The notes under the pieces are model-generated. The model made no database searches. It was not told where the DNA came from and was given only the letters and a program-made list of their open reading frames with translations. A program made the translations under genes and the position numbers. Of a stretch of 64,000 nucleotides of DNA, positions 19,301 through 30,440 are shown piece after piece (the first letter of the stretch is position 1; every line of letters begins with the position of its first letter). The DNA is from Paenalkalicoccus suaedae (GTDB lineage: Bacteria > Bacillota > Bacilli > Bacillales > Salisediminibacteriaceae): NCBI RefSeq assembly GCF_006965545.2, contig NZ_CP041372.2, positions 1,984,001 to 2,048,000 on the forward strand, written 5' to 3'.

Positions 19301-20649
19301 ATTTCTTCCCCATTCTTAATCCGAACAGCTGCAAGCTCGATGATCGTATTATATCTAGCTGATAGTCCTGTAGTCTCCACGTCAAACACAATATAGGTTT
19401 CGTCATTCAACTCTCTCTCGACGGGATTATAGGCAATTGGCACACCATCATCAACTAAATTAGCCTCAATTCCGTAGATAATTTTAACCCCATGCTTTTT
19501 ACCTGCTCCATATGCTTCTGGGAATGCTTGAGCAACGGCATGATCCGTAATCGCAATTGCTTCGTGCCCCCATTTCTTGGCTTGTGCAACATAGGCACCA
19601 ACCGATGCAACAGCGTCCATTTGACTCATCGTCGAATGAGTGTGGAGCTCGACTCTCTTTTCTCCTTCAGGCGCAGTATCTTGCTTCTCTTGCTTTTTAA
19701 TTTGATGAAAATCACGAGCCATCATCGTAAGATCGCGAATAAACGTATCATGCTGGACAGCTCCACGAACCTTTAACCACATACCAGGTTTAACAGCTTC
19801 AAGTACTGGTATATCTTCTTTATCATTCGAGAATACCTTTATTAATAAGGAGTCCGTATAGTCTGTAATCTTAAAGGTTAACAGCACTCGACCACTTTTA
19901 AGCTCTCTCGTCTCCGCCTGGAAAACGTGTCCTTGAATCGTAATTCGCTTTTCTTCTTCAATAATGTTTTCGATCGGAACTGGATCATCTTTAATCGCCA
20001 TCCCCATCTCCACATTGCGATCTTCCTGCATTTCTTTCGCTTTTTCTTCTGTACGTTGCTTCTCGAGCATCGCTTCTACTACTTTGTTATGATCTTCTTC
20101 CTGCTTTTGTTCCTCAAATCGCTTTACTTCTTCCGCATATTCCTTTACGTCAAATGCTGCTGACATATGACCGAATCCAGTCCGAGCAAGTAAATCATGG
20201 AGTGTCGGCACGACGCGTCTTTCGGCAACATGTTTTTCTGTTTCATTCATAACGGCTATACGTAGATGCTTTCCTTCAACGATAGGAAGCTGACTCTCTA
20301 AACGTTTAATTAATCCATTCGTGACAGACCGGAGTCGCTCCACATAATACGGCCAGTAGTTAGGTAGAAGCTTCTCTGTATTACCAACTTCTTCATAGCT
20401 CACGCGAACTTCCACGTTTGCAATATGAGCGAGTCCTTGCGTTATCCGTGATTCGAGTAGCTCAAAAGCGACAAATGGTATTGTTTCAGGAAGCTTTAGG
20501 TGGAAAATCCACTTTTTATCCTGCTGAAATATTTCAAGCTTTTCTATGTAAGCTTTCTCTGCATGCTGCAACAAAAATTCGTTTGGCATGGCAACCTGCT
20601 CCATTAAAAGCTTAAATCGCTCTTCTCTATGTTGACGATCAATGGACAT
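16348..20649 (-). CDS. polC: DNA polymerase III PolC-type, alpha subunit with proofreading
   Basis: Replicative polymerase of low-GC Gram-positives. 1433 residues, near the B. subtilis length (1437). Order: N-terminal domain, OB-fold ([19 protein letters not shown]), PHP domain split by the exonuclease, DEDDh 3'-5' exonuclease from about 420 (FDVETTGLS), then the polymerase with a Cys4 zinc site (CPSCQ...CEKCG), [12 protein letters not shown] and the HPGGIIVVP segment. The C terminus QLSLF is a beta-clamp binding motif. GGAGGGG precedes the ATG. It lies after proS and ends at a terminator. Confidence 0.98.
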   Translation of the reverse strand: MSIDRQHREERFKLLMEQVAMPNEFLLQHAEKAYIEKLEIFQQDKKWIFHLKLPETIPFVAFELLESRITQGLAHIANVEVRVSYEEVGNTEKLLPNYWPYYVERLRSVTNGLIKRLESQLPIVEGKHLRIAVMNETEKHVAERRVVPTLHDLLARTGFGHMSAAFDVKEYAEEVKRFEEQKQEEDHNKVVEAMLEKQRTEEKAKEMQEDRNVEMGMAIKDDPVPIENIIEEEKRITIQGHVFQAETRELKSGRVLLTFKITDYTDSLLIKVFSNDKEDIPVLEAVKPGMWLKVRGAVQHDTFIRDLTMMARDFHQIKKQEKQDTAPEGEKRVELHTHSTMSQMDAVASVGAYVAQAKKWGHEAIAITDHAVAQAFPEAYGAGKKHGVKIIYGIEANLVDDGVPIAYNPVERELNDETYIVFDVETTGLSARYNTIIELAAVRIKNGEEIDRFESFANPHEKLSPTIIELTGITDDMVVDAPEIDNVLRDFYEWCKDDTLVAHNASFDIGFLNAGYAKIGFEKVSNPVIDTLELARMLYPQFKNYRLNTLCKKFNIELVSHHRAIYDAEATGHLLWKMLKDAIEKDITTHKALNEQSTPDDYKKQRPTHCTIYAQTKEGLKNLYKLVSTSHINYFFRVPRIPRSVLNEHREGLLIGSACDKGEVFDSLLQKSPEETEAVADFYDFIEVQPPSNYNHLIEREVLRDELAVKDLLKQAISVADKIGKPVVATGNVHYLHENDAIYRKVLIASQGGANPLNRQTLPQVHFRTTDEMLAAFSFLKEEKAKEIVVENSQKIANMIDEIKPIPDDLYTPHIEGADDEMRKLCYDRAKFIYGDELPKLVTDRLEKELSSIISNGFSVIYLISHKLVKKSLNDGYLVGSRGSVGSSFVATMTEITEVNPLPPHYVCPSCQHSYFFNDGSVGSGFDLPDQNCEKCGTPYNKDGHDIPFETFLGFKGDKVPDIDLNFSGEYQPVAHNYTKELFGDDFVYRAGTIGTVAEKTAYGYVRGYESDEGMQMRGAEIDRLVQGCTGVKRTTGQHPGGIIVVPDHLDIYDFSPIQFPADDRESEWKTTHFDFHSIHDNLLKLDILGHDDPTVIRMLQDLSGMDPKDIPVDDPEVFKLFSGTTSLGVTEEQIMCKTGTYGIPEFGTRFVRQMLEETKPSTFSELVQISGLSHGTDVWLNNAADLIASGTCVLKDVIGCRDDIMVYLIYKGLEDSLAFKIMEFVRKGKGLQEEWIEEMKKHGVPDWYISSCLKIKYMFPKAHAAAYVLMAIRIAYFKVHRPLLFYAAYFTVRADDFDLDTMVRGSLSIRKKIEEIYAKGLDAAPKEKTLVIVLELALEMCERGYSFQKVDLYRSKATEFIVDGDTLIPPFNAISGVGTNAAIAIEKAREDGEFLSKENLRERSKITKTVLEKLTDHGCLEGLPDSNQLSLF

Positions 20650-20700
20650 GGGATGCCCCCTCCCTTTTTTTGATAGTCGATTGCCTTTTGTACAAGGCAG

Positions 20701-20733
20701 AAGCCTATCGTCATATTGGATGACGATAGGCTT
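20701..20733 (-). terminator. Hairpin between proS and polC
   Basis: A 13-14-bp perfect stem AAGCCTATCGTCA (20701-20713) / TGACGATAGGCTT (20721-20733) with a short loop, 16 bp after proS. On the minus strand the tail is CTGCC-like rather than T-rich, so it may be an attenuator or an RNA-processing/stability hairpin rather than a full terminator. Confidence 0.55.
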
Positions 20734-20748
20734 ATCTTTATACCCATT

Positions 20749-22437
20749 CTAAACTAATTTCTGGACAAGGTCATCTACGTGAATTTCTTCCATCTCACCA
20801 GACTTTCTCCATTTTAATTCAACGATTCCTTCTTCTGCTCGCTTCCCAACCGTAATTCGAACCGGCAGACCAATAAGGTCGGCGTCTTTAAATTTCACAC
20901 CAGGACGTTCTTGACGATCATCGTAAAGTACGTCAATTCCTTTTGCCTTAAGGCTCTTATATAAGGAATCAGCTAGCTCCCGTTGAGGATCTTGTTTAAT
21001 GTTAACAGGAATTAAATGAACATCAAATGGTGACACCACTTTAGGCCATACGATCCCATTCTCGTCATGGTTCTCCTCTACAATCGCTGCGACTGCACGA
21101 GATACACCAATTCCGTATGATCCCATCACAATAGGCTTCGCTTTCCCTTGATCGTTTAAATAGGTTGCCCCTAATGCTTCACTATATTTCGTACCAAGCT
21201 TAAAGACATGACCAACTTCAATGCCCTCTTTAAACTTGATCGTACCTTTGCCGTCTGGAGAAGGATCGCCCTCTTGAATGTTACGGAAATCGCCTGCTTC
21301 GGCAGTAAAGTCTTTCCCTGGATTCACATTTTCGAAGTGCGCGTCCGTTTCATTTGCTCCAGCAACCCCGTTCACGATAGCCATTACCGCATGGTCGGCA
21401 TAGATCACAACGTCACTTGGTACGTTTACCGGACCAATAAATCCAGGTTCAACGCCTAAAATTTCTTTCGTTTGCTCATCTGTTGCGAGTTCAACCACAT
21501 CAGCTTGTAGAGTGTGCTTAAGCTTTATATCGTTTGCTTCATGATCACCACGTACAACTAAAAGGACTGGCTTTTCATCTGCAATAAATAGAAGTGATTT
21601 TAATAGAGTAGACGCATCTCTATTTGTAAATGCTGCAACTTCTGCAATCGTCTTTACGTTTGGAGTTGCTAGCTTTTGAATAGATTTTGGCTCTTCACTG
21701 CTTTTTTCGTAATTCACGTTAACTTCAGCAATTTCAATGTTTGCTGCAAAATCCGACTCATCTGAATACGCAATCGTATCTTCTCCAATGGAAGAGAGAA
21801 CCATAAACTCATGCGTGTCTTTTCCACCCATAGCACCAGAATCTGCTACTACAGCTCGGAAATTAAGTCCAAGTCGAGTGAAGACATTTGTATAAGCATC
21901 GTACATCTTTTGGTAGCTAACATCTAGTCCATCGAAGTCCGTATCAAACGAATACGCATCCTTCATTAAGAACTCTCGTCCGCGTAAGACACCAAAACGA
22001 GGTCTTCTTTCATCTCTAAACTTCGTCTGAATTTGATACAGCGTCATTGGAAGCTTTTTGTAGGAGTTAATATCATCTTTTACGATAGAAGTAATAACTT
22101 CTTCATGAGTCGGTCCAAGAGCAAACTCTCTATTATGGCGATCTTTAAAACGCATCATTAAACCTGTTTCATAAGTTTGCCATCTGCCTGACTGCTCCCA
22201 AAGCTCTTTAGGTTGAATTGTAGGCATAATCATTTCCTGAGCACCTGCTGCGTCCATTTCTTCACGCACGATTTGCTCTACTTTACGGAGTACCTTCCAC
22301 CCGAGTGGTAAGAAGCTATATACTCCAGCTACGCTCTGTCTAATTAGACCAGCCCGAAGCATGAGCTGATGACTCATGACATCCGCGTCACTTGGTACAT
22401 CACGAAGAGTTGGTAATAAATACGTCGATTGTTTCAA
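20749..22437 (-). CDS. proS: Prolyl-tRNA synthetase, bacterial type
   Basis: Charges tRNA-Pro. Class II synthetase with motif 2 ([17 protein letters not shown]), the inserted editing domain between motifs 2 and 3 (about 230-400) and the C-terminal anticodon-binding domain. A frame runs from 22464, but AGGTGG five bases before TTG at 22437 and alignment (start K-Q-S-T-Y-L-L-P-T versus B. subtilis RQSLTLIPT) point to the TTG, giving 562 residues, close to the family's 564. It lies 47 bp after rseP. Confidence 0.96.
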   Translation of the reverse strand: MKQSTYLLPTLRDVPSDADVMSHQLMLRAGLIRQSVAGVYSFLPLGWKVLRKVEQIVREEMDAAGAQEMIMPTIQPKELWEQSGRWQTYETGLMMRFKDRHNREFALGPTHEEVITSIVKDDINSYKKLPMTLYQIQTKFRDERRPRFGVLRGREFLMKDAYSFDTDFDGLDVSYQKMYDAYTNVFTRLGLNFRAVVADSGAMGGKDTHEFMVLSSIGEDTIAYSDESDFAANIEIAEVNVNYEKSSEEPKSIQKLATPNVKTIAEVAAFTNRDASTLLKSLLFIADEKPVLLVVRGDHEANDIKLKHTLQADVVELATDEQTKEILGVEPGFIGPVNVPSDVVIYADHAVMAIVNGVAGANETDAHFENVNPGKDFTAEAGDFRNIQEGDPSPDGKGTIKFKEGIEVGHVFKLGTKYSEALGATYLNDQGKAKPIVMGSYGIGVSRAVAAIVEENHDENGIVWPKVVSPFDVHLIPVNIKQDPQRELADSLYKSLKAKGIDVLYDDRQERPGVKFKDADLIGLPVRITVGKRAEEGIVELKWRKSGEMEEIHVDDLVQKLV

Positions 22438-22484
22438 AAAAGCCACCTCATTATCATATTTCACGATCTTTGACTGATCTGTGT

Positions 22485-23744
22485 TTATAAGAATAGTTGA
22501 TTAATATCGTTCCATGTAACTGCTAGCATTAAAAGCATAAGTAGCGCAAATCCAATGAAATGCACAACGCCTTCTTTCTGAGGATCAATTGGCTTTCCTC
22601 TAATTGCCTCAAGCCCGATAAACATGAGTCTACCACCATCAAGAGCTGGTAATGGTAAAAGGTTCACAATCCCTAAGTTTACACTTAAAATCGCTGCCCA
22701 TTGGAATAACACAAGTATACCCATAGCGGTCACTTCACCTGTGTAATTATAAATGCCAACCGGTCCAGCAAGTGCATCTAGACTAAATTGACCAGTAACT
22801 AATAACCCTATCGCTTCAATAATTAAGCGAGTAAATTCATATGTTTGAGTGAATCCGTAGCTAATTGATCCTAAAAAGCTTCTTTCTGTCGACGCCATAA
22901 CGCCAATAACGCCTTGAGGCTCCGCATCAGGAATCTCTCTAACCTGCGTCGTTAACGATACATTAAAGGACTCGTCTCCACGAAGAACATCAAGAGAAAG
23001 TGTCTCGTTTGGAGCAGCCTGAATGATCGCCGTCATTTCTTCCCATGTTGTGACAGACTCGCCGTCAATCGCCGTAATTCTATCTCCAGCAACAAGTCCA
23101 GCATCTATGGCCGCACCATCCTCTGTTACCTCTCCAACAACACTTTCATTAACAGGCATACCTGCAATAAGTGCGTAAAGAGTAAGAATAACAACTGCAA
23201 GCACAAAGTTCATTAATGGTCCTGCAAAAATAGCGAGAGCGCGTTGTCCGACTGTTTTGGAAGCGAACTGTCGATCATATGGAGCAATTTGCATTGGCAC
23301 TTCATCTTTTATCACCATGGCTTTTCGGTCAAGCTTGTACTCAACAAGCTCCTCTTCCTCATCCTTATACCCACGGATAATGAGCTGATGCTCCGTATCC
23401 GCATGCTCTACTTGGATTACCGTACAATCTGGGTGCTTAGATTTATTGTTTGTAATGATCTCTTTGACTAATCCTTCGTCGTTAAAGGTTAACCCTACTT
23501 CATAGCCAGGCTTAATTTGGATCAGCTCGACATCTTCTCCTGCCATTCGGACAAATCCACCTAAAGGTAAAAGTCGAATGGTATAAAGTGTTTCATTACG
23601 TGTGAACGAAAAGATTTTAGGTCCAAATCCGATTGCAAACTCTCGACATAAAATGCCAGCACGTTTTGCAAAAACTAAGTGGCCCCATTCGTGGATAAAG
23701 ACAAGTAGACCAAAAATAACAATTACTGCAAGAAGCGTTTGCAT
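22485..23744 (-). CDS. rasP: Site-2 intramembrane zinc protease (RasP/RseP)
   Basis: Membrane metalloprotease that cleaves anti-sigma factors such as RsiW and clears signal-peptide remnants, including FtsL turnover in B. subtilis. 419 residues: the HEWGH zinc motif at 18-22 in the first transmembrane segment, a PDZ domain in the middle ([22 protein letters not shown] is typical of that fold), and a C-terminal LPALDGG motif supplying the third zinc ligand. GGAG precedes ATG at 23744. Sits 21 bp after dxr. Confidence 0.96.
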   Translation of the reverse strand: MQTLLAVIVIFGLLVFIHEWGHLVFAKRAGILCREFAIGFGPKIFSFTRNETLYTIRLLPLGGFVRMAGEDVELIQIKPGYEVGLTFNDEGLVKEIITNNKSKHPDCTVIQVEHADTEHQLIIRGYKDEEEELVEYKLDRKAMVIKDEVPMQIAPYDRQFASKTVGQRALAIFAGPLMNFVLAVVILTLYALIAGMPVNESVVGEVTEDGAAIDAGLVAGDRITAIDGESVTTWEEMTAIIQAAPNETLSLDVLRGDESFNVSLTTQVREIPDAEPQGVIGVMASTERSFLGSISYGFTQTYEFTRLIIEAIGLLVTGQFSLDALAGPVGIYNYTGEVTAMGILVLFQWAAILSVNLGIVNLLPLPALDGGRLMFIGLEAIRGKPIDPQKEGVVHFIGFALLMLLMLAVTWNDINQLFL

Positions 23745-23765
23745 GTTCTCAAATCTCCTTTAATC

Positions 23766-24902
23766 TCAATATAATGCAACTTTCTCACGTGTCTCCTTAT
23801 CTATCTCTAGTATATCGGATAAGCTTGGCACGGAAATTTTGCTATGTTCATGTAGTGCCCTTGAGACGAACGAATCAATATCCAAGAAGGATATTTTACT
23901 ATCTAAAAATAGTGATACAGCCATTTCGTTTGCAGCATTCAGCACAGTTGGTGCGGAGCCACCTTCTTTACCAGCTTCTATTGCAAGCTTTAACGCTTTA
24001 AACCGATCATAATCCATTTTTTCGAAATGAAGGGCTTGAACTTCCCATAATTTTAACCCTTCAGAGCCCTTTATGGCAAGCCTTTGTGGCTTTGAGAGAG
24101 CATATTGAATAGGGACTCTCATATCTGGTGTACCTAGATGAGCTAGTACACTACCGTCAATATATTCAACCATAGAGTGGATAATACTTTCTTTATGTAA
24201 AATCACATCAATCTGGTCATAAGGCATATCAAAAAGCCAATGTGCTTCAATTACTTCTAACCCTTTGTTCATCATCGTAGCAGAATCGATCGTAATTTTA
24301 GCTCCCATACTCCAGTTCGGATGATTTAGCGCATCTTTTACCGTGACATTGACTAACTCTTCTCTTGTTTTATCTCGAAAGCTCCCGCCAGATGCTGTTA
24401 GGATCAGTTTATCTACATCTTTATGATCTCCATGTAAGCATTGATAAATAGCTGAGTGTTCACTATCTACAGGAATAATATCTACCCCTGTCTGTTTTTG
24501 AAGCTCTTTCACGATGTGACCTGCTGTAACGAGCGTTTCTTTATTCGCTATGGCAATATCTTTTTTAACCTTCATCGCTTCTAAGGTAGGGGTTAGTCCA
24601 ACGCTACCCATTACTGCATTAACAAGCGTCCCCTTACCATATGTAGCTACTGCATGTAATCCTTCACTACCAACTAAGACATCGGCGCTGTATGATAGAG
24701 ATTGTTTTATTATATCAGCCGCCTCTTTCGTACCTGCACTAATTACAGACGGTTTAAATTCTTCTATCTGCTTTAAAGCAACGTCTGTATTTACACCAAA
24801 GCTTAACGCTGAAAGCGAGAATTCCTCTGGATGGGATCTAATGACATCTAATGTTTGTACGCCAATTGATCCTGTTGAGCCTAATAATTGAATGTCTTTC
24901 AT
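23766..24902 (-). CDS. dxr: 1-deoxy-D-xylulose 5-phosphate reductoisomerase
   Basis: Second enzyme of the methylerythritol phosphate pathway to isoprenoid precursors, NADPH-dependent and metal-dependent. 378 residues with the nucleotide-binding [28 protein letters not shown] and the HPNWSMG segment. Its product leads to isopentenyl diphosphate, which UppS (24 genes' order upstream: uppS-cdsA-dxr) elongates, so the grouping is functional. It lies 12 bp after cdsA. Confidence 0.97.
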   Translation of the reverse strand: MKDIQLLGSTGSIGVQTLDVIRSHPEEFSLSALSFGVNTDVALKQIEEFKPSVISAGTKEAADIIKQSLSYSADVLVGSEGLHAVATYGKGTLVNAVMGSVGLTPTLEAMKVKKDIAIANKETLVTAGHIVKELQKQTGVDIIPVDSEHSAIYQCLHGDHKDVDKLILTASGGSFRDKTREELVNVTVKDALNHPNWSMGAKITIDSATMMNKGLEVIEAHWLFDMPYDQIDVILHKESIIHSMVEYIDGSVLAHLGTPDMRVPIQYALSKPQRLAIKGSEGLKLWEVQALHFEKMDYDRFKALKLAIEAGKEGGSAPTVLNAANEMAVSLFLDSKISFLDIDSFVSRALHEHSKISVPSLSDILEIDKETREKVALY

Positions 24903-24914
24903 ATGCCTGTCCTC

Positions 24915-25700
24915 CTACATCAATCCAACTAAATAAAATAGTGGCATGACAAAAATCATGCTATCAAATCGGTCTAATATTCCTCCGTGTCCAGGTAAAA
25001 CTTGTCCGGAGTCCTTCACTGCGTAATGTCGTTTGAATGCTGATTCTACTAAATCGCCAAGCTGTCCAGCAATAGATACTAATAAGATAGCAATGATCGT
25101 TGTGATCATGGAATCATACACTGGGAAGAAATAAACGAAAACAAGACCAATACCAAGTGCAATTAGTATACCACCAATGGAACCTTCAATCGTTTTCTTC
25201 GGACTAATCTCAGGCCATAACTTTCTTTTGCCCATAGATCTCCCCACAAAATAAGCACCAGAATCTGTGGCCCAAATAATACATAGTAAGAAGAAAATTA
25301 GTGTCAATCCATTATCAACAAACCGCGCATACATAAAGTAATGGAATCCAAACCCTACATAAACGGATGCTAAGATGACAAAGCCTGCTTCATCAAACGT
25401 AAATGAATTCTTAGTCATAACCGTATGCCCTAATAAAACAATAATAAGTAATAAAAATAACTCATTACGATCCACATGCAAAAAAGAAATTGCCTCTTGC
25501 GGAAGAGCTAGTAGCAGTAAAAATAAAAAGGCGGTAAGTCCTCTTACCGACCAAGGTTTAATATGCTTCATTCGGAGTAACTCCCACATACCAATTAAGG
25601 CAAGTAAGACCATTAACACAATGAATGGAATGCCGCCTAGTATAATAAAGCCTAAAAAACCGGCTCCTGCAATGACTCCTGTAATAATTCGTTGCTTCAT
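24915..25700 (-). CDS. cdsA: Phosphatidate cytidylyltransferase
   Basis: Makes CDP-diacylglycerol from CTP and phosphatidate for phospholipid synthesis. Polytopic membrane protein of 261 residues with alternating hydrophobic segments and the CDP-alcohol signature near the C terminus (KDSGQVLPGHGGILDRFDS). The frame could start at 25709, but ATG at 25700 has GGGGG nine bases upstream. It lies 17 bp after uppS. Confidence 0.96.
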   Translation of the reverse strand: MKQRIITGVIAGAGFLGFIILGGIPFIVLMVLLALIGMWELLRMKHIKPWSVRGLTAFLFLLLLALPQEAISFLHVDRNELFLLLIIVLLGHTVMTKNSFTFDEAGFVILASVYVGFGFHYFMYARFVDNGLTLIFFLLCIIWATDSGAYFVGRSMGKRKLWPEISPKKTIEGSIGGILIALGIGLVFVYFFPVYDSMITTIIAILLVSIAGQLGDLVESAFKRHYAVKDSGQVLPGHGGILDRFDSMIFVMPLFYLVGLM

Positions 25701-25717
25701 CTGGTCCATCCCCCTAC

Positions 25718-26476
25718 CTAAACACCACCGTAACGTCGCTGACGCTTTTGGTAAACTTTAATTGCTTCGAAAAAGTCTTCTTCTTCAAAATCTGGCCACA
25801 GGACGTCTGTGAAAAAGAACTCAGAATAAGCAAGTTGCCATAGCATGAAATTACTCAGGCGAATTTCTCCGCTCGTTCGAATAAGTAAATCCGGTTCCGT
25901 TAGTCCTGATGTCATTAAATAATCAGAGACGGTTGCTTCATTGACATCATCAAGAGCAAGCGTTCCTTTATTAATATCTTCGTGGATATGCTTAAATGCA
26001 TCCAGCATTTCGGATCTACTGCCGTAGTTTAAAGCGAAATTTAATATCAGCCCATCATTCTCTTTCGTAGACTCAATCGCTTTTTTGACAGCAGATTTTG
26101 TAAATTCAGGTAACCGATCCTCGTCACCTGTTATTCTCACGACTACGTTTTCTTCCATTAACATCGGGAGCTCTACGCTCAAGTATCGCTCAGGAAGACG
26201 CATTAAAAAATCTACTTCCGTTTTAGGTCGCTTCCAGTTCTCTGTAGAAAACGCGTAGAGAGTAAGCGTCTTAACGCCTACCTCGTTAGCTGCTCGCACA
26301 ATTTTACGAATGACACTCATTCCTTCACGATGGCCAGCTACACGTGGTAGACCACGTTGCTTCGCCCAGCGACCGTTACCATCCATGATTATAGCTATAT
26401 GAGCAGGTATATTCTGATCAAGAGTCAGACCCTCATGATCTTCTTTTTTTTGTTTTTTGGACAATCTACTAAACAT
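25718..26476 (-). CDS. uppS: Undecaprenyl diphosphate synthase
   Basis: cis-Prenyltransferase making the C55 lipid carrier for peptidoglycan and teichoic acids. 252 residues. The catalytic aspartate lies in IIMDGNGRWA (Asp32); the C-terminal DLLIRTSGE motif binds the pyrophosphate. The frame opens at 26557, but GGAGGA seven bases before ATG at 26476 and the family N terminus set the start. It is the first gene after the frr terminator; I see no convincing promoter in the 230-bp gap. Confidence 0.97.
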   Translation of the reverse strand: MFSRLSKKQKKEDHEGLTLDQNIPAHIAIIMDGNGRWAKQRGLPRVAGHREGMSVIRKIVRAANEVGVKTLTLYAFSTENWKRPKTEVDFLMRLPERYLSVELPMLMEENVVVRITGDEDRLPEFTKSAVKKAIESTKENDGLILNFALNYGSRSEMLDAFKHIHEDINKGTLALDDVNEATVSDYLMTSGLTEPDLLIRTSGEIRLSNFMLWQLAYSEFFFTDVLWPDFEEEDFFEAIKVYQKRQRRYGGV

Positions 26477-26650
26477 GTCTTGTTCCTCCAAGCGGTTAAT
26501 CCTAATTAATCGTTCACTCGTACTTATTCTACCATGAAGTGCGCTTCCGTATAACAAGGATTTGTAGAATCACTGTCTAATGCTACCATATTTCTTTACA
26601 GAGTGGCATGAGATTTCGTGTGAAAGGTTAGAATTATTCAAGCAACTTAT

Positions 26651-26690
26651 AAAAAAAGACGATGTAAGCCGTTAAAAAGGCTACATCGTC
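26651..26690 (-). terminator. Intrinsic terminator after frr
   Basis: GACGATGTAAGCC (26658-26670) pairs with GGCTACATCGTC (26679-26690) with one bulged base; on the minus strand the stem is followed by seven T residues. It closes the rpsB-tsf-pyrH-frr cluster 17 bp past frr. Confidence 0.88.
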
Positions 26691-26706
26691 CATATTTAGC
26701 TTGCTA

Positions 26707-27263
26707 TTAAACTGCAAGGATGTCGGCTTCTTTTTCTTTCGCGATCACGTCTACTTGCTTGATCGTTTCATCTGTAAGCTTCTGAACGTCATCCTGCTCA
26801 CGGCGAAGATCGTCTTCTGTAATTTCGCCGTCTTTTTCCGCTTTTTTAAGTGCATCATTAGCATCGCGACGTACATTACGTACCGCAACTTTTGCATCTT
26901 CAGCAGCTCGTCCTACAAGCTTTACAAGCTCTTTGCGACGCTCTTCTGTAAGAGCTGGGATTGTAATACGAATAACGTTACCGTCGTTGTTTGGTGATAA
27001 CCCTAAATCAGCACGTTGAATTCCCTTTTCGATCTCACCAATAGCTGTCTTATCAAATGGAGTGATAAGAAGCATACGACCTTCAGGAACTGTAATAGAT
27101 GCTAATTGATTTAAAGGAGTAGGAGCTCCGTAATATTCAACTGTTACGCGGTCTAATAAAGATGGGTTCGCGCGTCCTGTGCGAATCGATCCTAATTCAC
27201 GAGTAAACGCATCAATTGATTTTGTCATCCGCTCTTTTGCTTCTTGAATTGCTGCATGTGCCA

Positions 27264-27264
<1 letters not shown>
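26707..27264 (-). CDS. frr: Ribosome recycling factor
   Basis: With EF-G splits the post-termination ribosome. 185 residues, normal length, with the conserved [15 protein letters not shown] and the PLNQLASI segment. The ATG overlaps the pyrH stop as TAATG, with AGGGGG eight bases upstream inside pyrH. Last gene of the rpsB cluster. Confidence 0.97.
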
Positions 27265-28001
<737 letters not shown>

Positions 28002-28038
28002 TTATCTATATCTCTTTAATAATCACGCATATTGTGAG

Positions 28039-28074
28039 GAAGGTGCCCGAGAGTCGTTAGACTTGGGCACCTTC
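28039..28074 (-). terminator. Hairpin between tsf and pyrH
   Basis: GAAGGTGCCC (28039-28048) pairs with GGGCACCTTC (28065-28074), and AGTC/GACT inside the loop can extend the stem. There is no T-run after it on the minus strand, so it is more likely a processing or stability element or a weak attenuator than a full terminator. Confidence 0.5.
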
Positions 28075-28085
28075 TTTGACAATGA

Positions 28086-28967
28086 TTATCGCTTCACCTG
28101 AGACATAACTTCTTCAGCGAAGTTGTCTTCACGCTTCTCCATACCTTCTCCAACTTCAAAGCGGAAGAATTTCTTCACAGTGCCACCTTTAGATTGTACA
28201 TACTTACCAACCGTTTGGTCGCTATCTTTAACAAATGGTTGTTCGTTTAAGCAAATTTCTCCGAAATATTTGCTTAGGCGTCCTTCTACCATCTTCTCAA
28301 CGATGTTTTCTGGCTTTCCTTCTTTAAGTGCTTGTTGCTTTAGTACTTCGCGCTCACGATCAGTTTCTTCAGCAGAAACTTCGTCACGAGATACATATTT
28401 AGGGTTGATTGCAGCAACGTGCATAGACACGTCTTTAGCAACTTGCTCTTCAACGCCTTCTACTACAGTTAATACGCCAATGCGTCCACCCATGTGAAGG
28501 TAAGAGCCTACTACTTCGTTATCAGCAACTTCTACAATTTCAAAGCGACGTAGAGAAATTTTCTCTCCGATTTTAGCAATTTGATTGTTAATGAAGTCTT
28601 GAAGTGTACTAGCGTCTCCAGAGAAGTCTTGAGCTAGAGCTTCTTCAACAGATGCTGGATTGTTATTAAGGATGTGTGAAGCAACTTCTTGTACCATATT
28701 TACGAAGTTCTCGTTTTTAGATACGAAGTCTGTTTCAGAGTTAATTTCTACGATTACAGAACGATTACCTTCTGTAACGATTGCTGCAAGACCTTCAGCT
28801 GCTACGCGGTCTGCTTTTTTCGCCGCTTTCGCGATTCCGTTTTCACGTAGGAAGTCAATTGCTTTTTCCATGTCACCATTTGTTTCAGATAGTGCTTTTT
28901 TGCAGTCCATCATACCTGCACCTGTTTTTTCACGTAATTCCTTTACCATTTGAGCTGTTACTGCCAT
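28086..28967 (-). CDS. tsf: Elongation factor Ts
   Basis: Guanine-nucleotide exchange factor for EF-Tu. 293 residues with the EF-Ts signature [16 protein letters not shown] near the N terminus and [11 protein letters not shown] after residue 70. The start has a GGAGG site. It follows rpsB across a terminator-like hairpin. Confidence 0.98.
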   Translation of the reverse strand: MAVTAQMVKELREKTGAGMMDCKKALSETNGDMEKAIDFLRENGIAKAAKKADRVAAEGLAAIVTEGNRSVIVEINSETDFVSKNENFVNMVQEVASHILNNNPASVEEALAQDFSGDASTLQDFINNQIAKIGEKISLRRFEIVEVADNEVVGSYLHMGGRIGVLTVVEGVEEQVAKDVSMHVAAINPKYVSRDEVSAEETDREREVLKQQALKEGKPENIVEKMVEGRLSKYFGEICLNEQPFVKDSDQTVGKYVQSKGGTVKKFFRFEVGEGMEKREDNFAEEVMSQVKR

Positions 28968-29015
28968 GATAAATTCCTCCTTTAAATGTGTTCAATCATT
29001 GTTTTTTCTCAAAAA

Positions 29016-29050
29016 AAGGGTGATAAAGGGTCAGGCCCTCTATCACCCTT
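29016..29050 (-). terminator. Terminator/attenuator between rpsB and tsf
   Basis: AAGGGTGATA at one arm pairs with TATCACCCTT (29041-29050), with an inner AGGG/CCCT extension. On the minus strand it is followed by seven T residues. It has every feature of an intrinsic terminator yet lies inside the rpsB-tsf-pyrH-frr cluster, so partial read-through is likely. Confidence 0.8.
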
Positions 29051-29059
29051 AAAGACAAC

Positions 29060-29758
29060 TTATGCAGTCGTCTCCTCACCCTGGTTCGCTTCAATAATAG
29101 CATCTGCCATTTTTGCTGTCAGTAGGCGAACGGCGCGAATTGCGTCGTCGTTACCTGGGATGACATAGTCGATTTCGTCAGGGTCACAGTTTGTATCAAC
29201 AATCCCGACGATAGGGATATTTAACTTGATAGCTTCTGCTACCGCAATACGTTCTTTACGTGGGTCAATGATGAAAAGAGCATCTGGAAGTCTTTCCATG
29301 TCTTTAATTCCACCTAAGAATTTTTCAAGGCGTTCCATTTCCTTATTAAGAATAACAACTTCTTTTTTAGGAAGTACTTCGAACGTTCCATCTTCAGCCA
29401 TTGTTTCAAGCTGGATAAGACGTGCAATACGCTTACGGATAGTTTCGAAGTTAGTAAGAGTTCCACCTAACCAACGTTGGTTGATGAAGTACATACCAGC
29501 GCGCTCTGCTTCTTCTTTAACAGAATCTTGAGCTTGCTTTTTTGTACCAACGAAAAGTACTGTTCCACCTTGTCCCGCTAAATCGCGAACAAAGTTAAAC
29601 GCCTCTTCTACTTTCTTGACCGTCTTTTGTAGGTCAATAATGTAAATACCGTTTCTTTCTGTGAAAATGTAGCGATCCATTTTAGGATTCCAACGACGTG
29701 TTTGGTGTCCAAAATGTACACCAGCTTCTAAAAGCTGTTTCATGGAGATCACTGCCAT
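29060..29758 (-). CDS. rpsB: 30S ribosomal protein S2
   Basis: Late-assembling 30S protein at the head/body junction. 232 residues, with the N-terminal [19 protein letters not shown] and the [12 protein letters not shown] and [14 protein letters not shown] segments. GAGGAGGTGA precedes ATG at 29758; the frame could extend to 29767 but the GGAGG spacing and homologues favour the inner ATG. It is the first gene of its cluster, with its own promoter and leader. Confidence 0.98.
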   Translation of the reverse strand: MAVISMKQLLEAGVHFGHQTRRWNPKMDRYIFTERNGIYIIDLQKTVKKVEEAFNFVRDLAGQGGTVLFVGTKKQAQDSVKEEAERAGMYFINQRWLGGTLTNFETIRKRIARLIQLETMAEDGTFEVLPKKEVVILNKEMERLEKFLGGIKDMERLPDALFIIDPRKERIAVAEAIKLNIPIVGIVDTNCDPDEIDYVIPGNDDAIRAVRLLTAKMADAIIEANQGEETTA

Positions 29759-29874
29759 TTCACTCACCTCCTCATGGTTTTTAAATTAGTCCTCCGGCAT
29801 CATCCTCTCACACCAAGACTTCTGCAAAAGAGAAGCACCCTCGATGAGATCCGACGCCGTGTGTAGTAACACCG
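29759..29874 (-). promoter_or_regulatory. Structured 5' leader of rpsB
   Basis: From the predicted promoter the rpsB mRNA would have a leader of about 115 nt. Inverted repeats in it include GGCGTC/GATGCC, CTTCT/AGAAG and CACAC/GTGTG. Ribosomal protein leaders often carry autoregulatory structures; S2 leaders are known from proteobacteria. I do not recognise a named Firmicute motif here. Confidence 0.45.
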
Positions 29875-29909
29875 AGAAATAATATATCATATCTCGGAGA
29901 GTATGACAA
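29872..29909 (-). promoter_or_regulatory. Sigma-A promoter of rpsB with overlapping palindrome
   Basis: On the minus strand TTGTCA (29904-29909), exactly 17 bp, then TATATT (29881-29886): five of six consensus matches in each hexamer. The -10 lies inside an imperfect palindrome, CCGAGA...TCTCGG, spanning 29872-29897. Confidence 0.8.
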
Positions 29910-29924
29910 GATTTGCTACAACAT

Positions 29925-30428
29925 TTACTTATAGAATTTTAACAGGAGTTCTACCTCTCCCGCTCCCATCTGCAACTTCTTCGCAATATCAGATGCGCCT
30001 AGCCCTTGTTTATGTAGTGCTAGGACCTTTGACTTGTCTGAAATTGGCGCCTCCTCTTTCTTTTCGATGGGTGGTAGAGGCGGTAAATAATCCTCATAGA
30101 CTTCTTCGTCAAAACGAGGAGTTACAGTATCTTCAGAGGAGGCTTTTTGCTCTGCTTGATTCGTGTTGTTCCCATTCTCTTTTCTTGTGAGACTGTCAGC
30201 CTCTCTTTTATGCTCAGCTAAGCTTTCTCTCATCGCACCAATTTTTTTTACGAGGCGTTCATTTTCTTCTTTCATCTCGGTAGTGTACGAAATCAAGAGA
30301 TCCTCCATTTCTTGCAGCGTACGGTCGTTATTAACTGGCTCTCGCTCTTTATCTCGTTTAAAGAGAATAATCAAAGCCAAAAAAGTGAATAAATGAAGCA
30401 TAATGCTTACTAATAGCGCGTAAATCAT
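29925..30428 (-). CDS. swrB: SwrB, flagellar assembly/swarming protein
   Basis: B. subtilis SwrB promotes activation of the type III export apparatus (FliF/FliG-dependent basal body maturation) and swarming. This protein has the same length (167), an N-terminal transmembrane segment (residues 3-22), a coiled-coil middle, a Pro-rich linker and a C-terminal helix-turn-helix-like module (VLALHKQGLGASDIAKKLQM). It lies between sigD/fapA and rpsB, as in B. subtilis. GGAG precedes ATG at 30428. Transcription probably runs on towards the rpsB promoter, since no terminator is visible. Confidence 0.85.
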   Translation of the reverse strand: MIYALLVSIMLHLFTFLALIILFKRDKEREPVNNDRTLQEMEDLLISYTTEMKEENERLVKKIGAMRESLAEHKREADSLTRKENGNNTNQAEQKASSEDTVTPRFDEEVYEDYLPPLPPIEKKEEAPISDKSKVLALHKQGLGASDIAKKLQMGAGEVELLLKFYK

Positions 30429-30440
30429 TGTTTATCTCCT

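Noticed and set aside
26477-26706. Promoter for uppS
   Set aside because: Several T-rich hexamers (TAGACA, TTGTTA, TAGAAT) occur but none pair at 16-18 bp spacing.
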